A DNA stretch of 10,206 nucleotides from Pseudomonadota bacterium (GTDB lineage: Bacteria; Pseudomonadota; Alphaproteobacteria; Acetobacterales; Acetobacteraceae). The notes under the pieces are model-generated. The model was not told the origin of the DNA. It worked only from the letters and a program-made list of their open reading frames with translations, and searched no databases. Of this stretch, positions 6,839 through 10,206 are shown one piece after another (the first letter of the stretch is position 1; each line of letters starts with the position of its first letter). The stretch covers positions 1 through 10,206 of the forward strand of contig JAJYAF010000048.1 in assembly GCA_021779655.1 (NCBI GenBank). The letters run 5' to 3'. The position numbers and the translations under genes are program-made.

Positions 6839-7311
6839 GCCTTCTTGATTGCCGCATAGGCGCCGGAGAAGCCTTTAAGGCTGAAATTATCCACAACAGG
6901 CGTGCCCTTGGGGCTGGAGGACCTGGCCGTGGCGGCCGTGCCCGCCTGGAACGCGGCAACCGCCTTCGCGCCGTCCGTGGTAAAGGCTGTCTGGCCCGAG
7001 GTGTAGAAACCGATGACGGTGGAACCCACGGTCAGGGTCACCGTGGGGTTTTTGGGATAGGTGTAGCCGGGGGTGAGCGTGACTTCATCACCGCTCACGG
7101 ATTCACGCCGTGTCACGGTCAGCATCGCTGTGCTGTGCCCCGCCAGCGTGACGCTTGAGGATTTGGCGGTGGTGAAGCCGTAGCACGCCTTGGCCGTGCC
7201 ACTGCCATAGGAAGCGGCCGTCCAGTCCCCGAACGTGCCGAGCGATTGCGGGCCGGCGGCAATCGCGCAGGCGGGGGCCAGGAACAGCAAAAGGGCAAGC
7301 GCGGTTTTCAT
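6829..7311 (-). CDS. Invasion-associated locus B (IalB)-family periplasmic protein
   Basis: A 160-residue exported protein. The signal peptide [19 protein letters not shown] is followed by mature GPQ. The family core FGDWTAASY (27-35) and AKACYGF (40-46) is the IalB signature; alternating hydrophobic strands follow, including [18 protein letters not shown]. Two cysteines, C43 and the C-terminal C159, probably form a disulfide. IalB was named in Bartonella invasion of red cells, but homologues are common in non-pathogenic alphaproteobacteria and their function is unclear, so no virulence role is implied. The ATG at 7311 is chosen because it gives the clean signal peptide; an in-frame GTG at 7344 would add eleven residues (RHPAFDY...) before it. 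No ribosome binding site precedes 7311, and a promoter-like pair ends 6 bases upstream, which suggests a leaderless message. The stop overlaps the rlmN start by 10 bases. Confidence 0.85.
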   Translation of the reverse strand: MKTALALLLFLAPACAIAAGPQSLGTFGDWTAASYGSGTAKACYGFTTAKSSSVTLAGHSTAMLTVTRRESVSGDEVTLTPGYTYPKNPTVTLTVGSTVIGFYTSGQTAFTTDGAKAVAAFQAGTAATARSSSPKGTPVVDNFSLKGFSGAYAAIKKACQ

Positions 7312-7317
7312 GCGCGA

Positions 7318-7346
7318 CACATAGTCAAATGCCGGATGTCTCACAA
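7318..7346 (-). promoter_or_regulatory. Candidate promoter of the ialB-like/rlmN unit
   Basis: On the minus strand TTGTGA (7346-7341) and TATGTG (7323-7318) are 17 bases apart. They match four and three of six consensus positions. Six bases separate the -10 from the ATG at 7311, so transcription would begin at or next to the start codon. It lies in the 131-base divergent gap shared with the hydrolase gene. Confidence 0.35.
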
Positions 7347-7430
7347 GCGCGTAACCTGGGCTAGCCGGCCGGGCTGCTTGCCCCTCTTGCCGCGCCGGCG
7401 GGGCTGTTGTTGAAATGCCCGCACCAGAGA

Positions 7431-7435
7431 GGGAG
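7431..7435 (+). promoter_or_regulatory. Shine-Dalgarno GGGAG for the dienelactone hydrolase gene
   Basis: GAGAGGGAGAA places GGAG 7 bases before the ATG at 7443. This fixes the start there, rather than at the in-frame TTG at 7407, which would add twelve poorly structured residues. Confidence 0.7.
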
Positions 7436-7442
7436 AACGGAA

Positions 7443-8162
7443 ATGCGCAGTGAAGTCCTGAAATACGATGTCAACGGCCTGCATATGGAAAGCGTGCTGT
7501 ATTACGACGAGCGCAAGACCGGCAAACGCCCGGCGGTGCTGGTTTTTCCGGAGGCTTTCGGCCTTGGCGAGCATGCCAAGGAAAAGGCGCGCCGCGTGGC
7601 GGAGCTTGGTTATGTGGCCCTGGCCAGCGATCTCTTCGGTGAGGGCAAGACGGTGGAGGGGCTGGATGAGGCGATGGCCTTCATCGGCCCGCTATTGCAG
7701 GACCCGCTGAAGATCCGGGCTTATGCCGAGGCAGGAATGAAGGCGGTGACCGCCCGCGCCGAGGTGGATGCGGGCAAGGTCGCGTCCATCGGCTATTGCT
7801 TCGGCGGCACGGTTTCGCTGGAACTCGCCCGTGGCGGCGCGCCGGTGAAGGGGGTGGCCGGTTTCCATAGCGGGCTTGGCACAACGCGGCCGGACGATGC
7901 CCGCAACATCAAGGGCAAGGTGCTGGTCTGCATCGGCGCCGATGATCCGATGATCGGCCCGGACCCGCGCGCGCAGTTCGTGGATGAAATGACCAAGGCC
8001 AAGGTGGACTGGCAGATGCACCTCTATGGCGGCGTGGTGCACAGCTTCACCAACAAGGAAGCCGATGCCCGCGGCATGCCGGAGGCCATCCGCTACAGCG
8101 CCAGCGCCGACAGGCGCTCCTGGAAGTCTCTCGTCGATTTCCTGGAGGAAATTTTCGCGTAA
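7443..8162 (+). CDS. Dienelactone hydrolase family protein
   Basis: A 239-residue alpha/beta-hydrolase of the dienelactone hydrolase family. No signal peptide is present, so it is cytoplasmic. The nucleophile motif is GYCFGG with C119, a cysteine nucleophile as in true dienelactone hydrolases; the acid is D168 (or D167) in GADDPMIGP, and the histidine is H200 in GGVVHSFTN. E37 in VFPEAFGL matches the glutamate that contacts the nucleophile in the Pseudomonas enzyme. The length is normal for the family. The classical enzyme opens 4-carboxymethylenebut-2-en-4-olide in chlorocatechol breakdown. No aromatic-degradation gene is nearby, so the natural substrate is unknown and a general esterase or lactonase role is equally possible. 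The gene has a good ribosome binding site, is divergent from the ialB-like gene, and ends 8 bases from the stop of a convergent small gene. Confidence 0.92.
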   Translation: MRSEVLKYDVNGLHMESVLYYDERKTGKRPAVLVFPEAFGLGEHAKEKARRVAELGYVALASDLFGEGKTVEGLDEAMAFIGPLLQDPLKIRAYAEAGMKAVTARAEVDAGKVASIGYCFGGTVSLELARGGAPVKGVAGFHSGLGTTRPDDARNIKGKVLVCIGADDPMIGPDPRAQFVDEMTKAKVDWQMHLYGGVVHSFTNKEADARGMPEAIRYSASADRRSWKSLVDFLEEIFA

Positions 8163-8170
8163 AAACCCGG

Positions 8171-8338
8171 TCAGGGGCTCGCCTCTCGGGGCGGGCCCGC
8201 GAGGTCGTGGCGCGTCAGCTCGGCAAGCAACGACCAGACGCGCCCCGGCTCCAGCGGCACGTCGGCATCGTTGAGGAGATGGTCGAGTTCGTCGAGTTTC
8301 TCGGAATATGCTTCACGATCCAACGCAGTGTCATCCAT
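8171..8338 (-). CDS. Small 55-residue protein of unknown function
   Basis: A short reading frame starting MDDTALDREAYSEKLDELDH and ending in a loose tail (GPPREASP). It is acidic, with an amphipathic helical look: EKLDELDHLLNDADVPL, then PGRVWSLLAELTRHD. The segment LDELDHLLNDADVPL followed by RVWSLLAEL resembles short uncharacterised proteins I recall from Rhodospirillales genomes, some labelled as release-factor fragments. I cannot name the family. The ATG at 8338 lacks a clear ribosome binding site; an in-frame ATG at 8377 would add thirteen residues (MAPSPTTGITGAA). The frame runs open much further upstream, but that part is a shadow of the glycosyltransferase gene. It is convergent with the hydrolase gene (8 bases apart) and lies downstream of the glycosyltransferase gene on the same strand. 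Its function is unknown. Confidence 0.6.
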   Translation of the reverse strand: MDDTALDREAYSEKLDELDHLLNDADVPLEPGRVWSLLAELTRHDLAGPPREASP

Positions 8339-8439
8339 GGCGGCGCCCGTAATTCCGGTGGTGGGTGATGGCGCCATAAGCCCAGCGGAATTTGGCAATT
8401 TGATGACAGAAAAATCCGTTTCGTGGCGGTAACGGCGTA

Positions 8440-8453
8440 ACCCCCCGGGGGGT
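8440..8453. repeat. 14-bp perfect palindrome downstream of the glycosyltransferase gene
   Basis: ACCCCCCGGGGGGT lies in the 130-base gap between the glycosyltransferase stop (8469) and the small gene (start 8338). A hairpin with a four-base CCGG loop is possible. Read on the minus strand it is followed by TACGCC rather than a T-run, so it is at best an atypical terminator or attenuator for the glycosyltransferase transcript. I see nothing else in this gap. Confidence 0.5.
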
Positions 8454-8468
8454 GCCTCGGCCTTGCGC

Positions 8469-9851
8469 TCAGCGGCCGAGATCGGCCGCCACCCGCTCGA
8501 TAACGCCCGACCAGTCATAGGGGCGCTCCTGGCGGTAGAGCCGTATCGAGCGATACCAGGGCGTATCGTCGCGGTTGAGCAGCCAGCGCCAATCGGGCGC
8601 GTAGGGCAATACGAGCGAGGCCGGCACGCCGATGGCGCCGGCGATGTGCACCACCGACGTGTCGATGCTGACGAGATGCTCGACATTTTTCAAAATCGCC
8701 ATGGTGTCGAGGAAATCGTTGATTTCAGGGCCGAGATTGAGCAGCGGGGCGGCGCCGTAATAGCCGCCCGTCTGGGCGATCTGCTCGCCTTTCTGCACGG
8801 TCAGCAGGGCGATGCCGGGAACCTCGAACAGCGGTGCGAACTGCTCGAGCTTGAGCGTGCGCTTGCGGTCGTTTTTATGGGTGGGCCGGCCGGCCCAGAC
8901 GAGGGCGACACGCCGTTTGCCAGGCGGCGCCAGCCGGGCGAGCTTTTCCCGCCAGCGCTCGACCAGCGCCGGCTGGACGGCGAGATACGGGCCGCTATCG
9001 GGGATGTTTCCGGTATGGATGCCGGCAAGCCGCGGCAGGCCGGAGAGCGGAATATAGCAAGCGTAATCGCCGGCCTGCTCCCAGCTCGTGATAACCTTGC
9101 CCAGCCCCGCGTACTGGCGCAGCAGCGGCACCAGATCATGGCTGCAGGCGAGCACGGGTTCGGGCGCCTGCCGCACGACCCAGGGGATCAGGCGGGAGAA
9201 CTGGATGCAGTCGCCGAAGCCCTGATCGGCGATGATGAGCAGTTTGCCCGGAGGCACCGCCGCGCCGTCCCATTGCGGCTTCTCGGTCTTGGGCAGCATG
9301 CCTTCCGCCTGCTTGAGCTTGAAGCGCCATTCATAGCTTTCCCAGCCCTCCGCCAGCCGCCCGGAGAGCAGCAATGCCTCGGCCTTCTCGAAATGCGCCT
9401 CGGCGAATTCGGGGTCGCGCGCCAAGGCCTGATCGGAGACCGCCACCGCCTCGTCGAGCTCCAGCCTTTCATAATGGATCAGCGCCAGGTTGAAGTAAGC
9501 CCGGCTGTCCTCAGGCGAGAGTTCGATCGCCCGCTTGCCCACGCGCAGCGCATCGTCCAGCCTTCCGGCGCCGCGATAGATCTCGCACATGTTGCGCGGA
9601 TAGAGCGCCACGTTGGGCGCGAGTTGCATGGATTTCTCCATCCGCTCGATCGCCTCGGCGAGGCGGCCTTTGCGATAGGCGACGATGCCGGCCATATGCA
9701 GCACATGCGGATGCTCCGGTGCCGCCTTCAGCACCCGGGCGGCGAGATCGTCCGCTTCATCGAGCTTGTTGTCGCGCTCAAGCGCGGAGATCTCCGCAAG
9801 CGCGTCCGCGAGGGTCACGCGCCGCTGGCCGGGTTTCAGCGCCTGGCTCAT
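8469..9851 (-). CDS. TPR-repeat glycosyltransferase (GT9/heptosyltransferase-like C-terminal domain)
   Basis: A 460-residue cytoplasmic protein with two halves. Residues about 14-183 form roughly five tetratricopeptide repeats, for example RKGRLAEAIERMEKSMQLAP (60-79) and SGRLAEGWESYEWRF (163-177). Residues about 200-460 form a GT-B-like domain of the heptosyltransferase type. Its landmarks are LLIIADQGFGDCIQFSRL (204-221), VALVWAGRPTHKNDRKRTLKL (315-335, a basic sugar-nucleotide loop), DFLDTMAILKNVEHLVSIDT (379-398), SVVHIAGAIGVP (399-410) and PDWRWLLNRDDTPWY (419-433). Such fusions are common in alphaproteobacteria and are linked to glycosylation of proteins or surface polysaccharide; the acceptor is unknown. 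The ATG at 9851 is chosen because it overlaps the upstream sulfotransferase stop as ATGA, implying translational coupling. The in-frame start at 9878 would add nine residues inside that gene. Confidence 0.88.
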   Translation of the reverse strand: MSQALKPGQRRVTLADALAEISALERDNKLDEADDLAARVLKAAPEHPHVLHMAGIVAYRKGRLAEAIERMEKSMQLAPNVALYPRNMCEIYRGAGRLDDALRVGKRAIELSPEDSRAYFNLALIHYERLELDEAVAVSDQALARDPEFAEAHFEKAEALLLSGRLAEGWESYEWRFKLKQAEGMLPKTEKPQWDGAAVPPGKLLIIADQGFGDCIQFSRLIPWVVRQAPEPVLACSHDLVPLLRQYAGLGKVITSWEQAGDYACYIPLSGLPRLAGIHTGNIPDSGPYLAVQPALVERWREKLARLAPPGKRRVALVWAGRPTHKNDRKRTLKLEQFAPLFEVPGIALLTVQKGEQIAQTGGYYGAAPLLNLGPEINDFLDTMAILKNVEHLVSIDTSVVHIAGAIGVPASLVLPYAPDWRWLLNRDDTPWYRSIRLYRQERPYDWSGVIERVAADLGR

Positions 9852-10206
9852 GCCGCGTAGCCCAGTTCCCGCGCCCACGGGTCAAGGATGGGAAGGATTT
9901 CCGCGAACAGGCCGGGACTTGCGGCTTCGAAGGCGAGGTACTGAAAGACGCCGCGCGCATGCACGGGCTGCTGGTCGATGACATGGGCGGGGTGGCGCGC
10001 GGCCGGCCGGACCACGTTCGCGCGCAGCACCGAATCCGGCGGGGTGGCAGCCGTGGCGCCGATGAAATCCTGCACGCCGCGCAGCACCACGGCCGGTTCG
10101 CTGACGAGGGTCTCGTAGCGTACCGGCAGATAGCGGAGCGTGAGCTGGCCGCGGTAATGCCGGATCAGCGACATCGTGAGATCGTAATGCTGCGCCAGGC
10201 CAGGCA
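9848..10206 (-). CDS. Sulfotransferase family protein, C-terminal part (5'-truncated by window)
   Basis: The frame is open to the window edge, and 118 residues are visible. They open PGLAQHYDLTMSLIRHYRG, then show LRYLPVRYETLVSEPAVVLR, the RYE.LV..P motif typical of the C-terminal half of PAPS-dependent sulfotransferases, and DFIG. A polar segment and a terminal helix follow (FAEILPILDPWARELGYAA). The PAPS 5'-phosphosulfate loop would lie outside. In alphaproteobacteria such domains often follow TPR repeats and act on glycans or proteins; whether TPRs are present here cannot be seen. The TGA overlaps the ATG of the TPR-glycosyltransferase gene by four bases, so the two are co-translated and probably modify the same acceptor. 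An in-frame ATG at 10174 is internal to the domain and is not the start. Confidence 0.72.
   Translation of the reverse strand, partial: PGLAQHYDLTMSLIRHYRGQLTLRYLPVRYETLVSEPAVVLRGVQDFIGATAATPPDSVLRANVVRPAARHPAHVIDQQPVHARGVFQYLAFEAASPGLFAEILPILDPWARELGYAA

Noticed and set aside
8463..9860. 465-codon plus-strand open frame
   Set aside because: It is antisense to the TPR-glycosyltransferase, rich in Arg/His/Gly without motifs: a codon-bias shadow.

Overview
The window reads as ordinary chromosomal DNA of a high-G+C alphaproteobacterium. The IalB-family gene next to rlmN, the lpxR-type gene, and the TPR-glycosyltransferase beside a sulfotransferase suggest Rhodospirillales/Acetobacteraceae, perhaps an acidophile such as Acidocella or Acidiphilium. 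That placement is inference from gene style; there is no rRNA or other marker here. I saw no insertion sequence, integrase, CRISPR array, tRNA or phage gene.

Layout. (1) 1-3176, plus strand: the end of an operon for a biotin-dependent acyl-CoA carboxylase. The carboxyltransferase beta subunit (5' end outside the window) is followed after 5 bases by a complete biotin carboxylase/biotin-carrier subunit. (2) 3218-3661, minus: a small exported Pro/Ala-rich protein of unknown function with a 15-bp tandem repeat; a perfect GGAGG points to a TTG start. (3) 3771-4439, plus: a DsbA-fold oxidoreductase of the FrnE type, divergent from (2). (4) 4586-5653, plus: an LpxR-like outer-membrane lipid A deacylase. 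(5) 7311-5666, minus: an IalB-family periplasmic protein overlapping rlmN by 10 bases, a two-gene unit convergent with lpxR. (6) 7443-8162, plus: a dienelactone hydrolase family protein, divergent from ialB. (7) 8338-8171, minus: a likely 55-residue small protein ending 8 bases from the hydrolase stop. (8) 10206-8469, minus: a sulfotransferase (5' end outside the window) overlapping by ATGA a TPR-glycosyltransferase fusion.

The genes are mostly compact one- or two-gene units. Biological themes are acyl-CoA carboxylation (branched-chain amino acid or isoprenoid breakdown), envelope modification (LpxR, IalB, glycosyltransferase plus sulfotransferase), rRNA/tRNA methylation (RlmN), and cytosolic redox or hydrolase functions. 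I find no convincing new multi-gene system. The items most worth a second look are the sulfotransferase/TPR-glycosyltransferase pair, the diverged carboxylase, the LpxR variant, the unknown exported protein, and a predicted leaderless ialB transcript.
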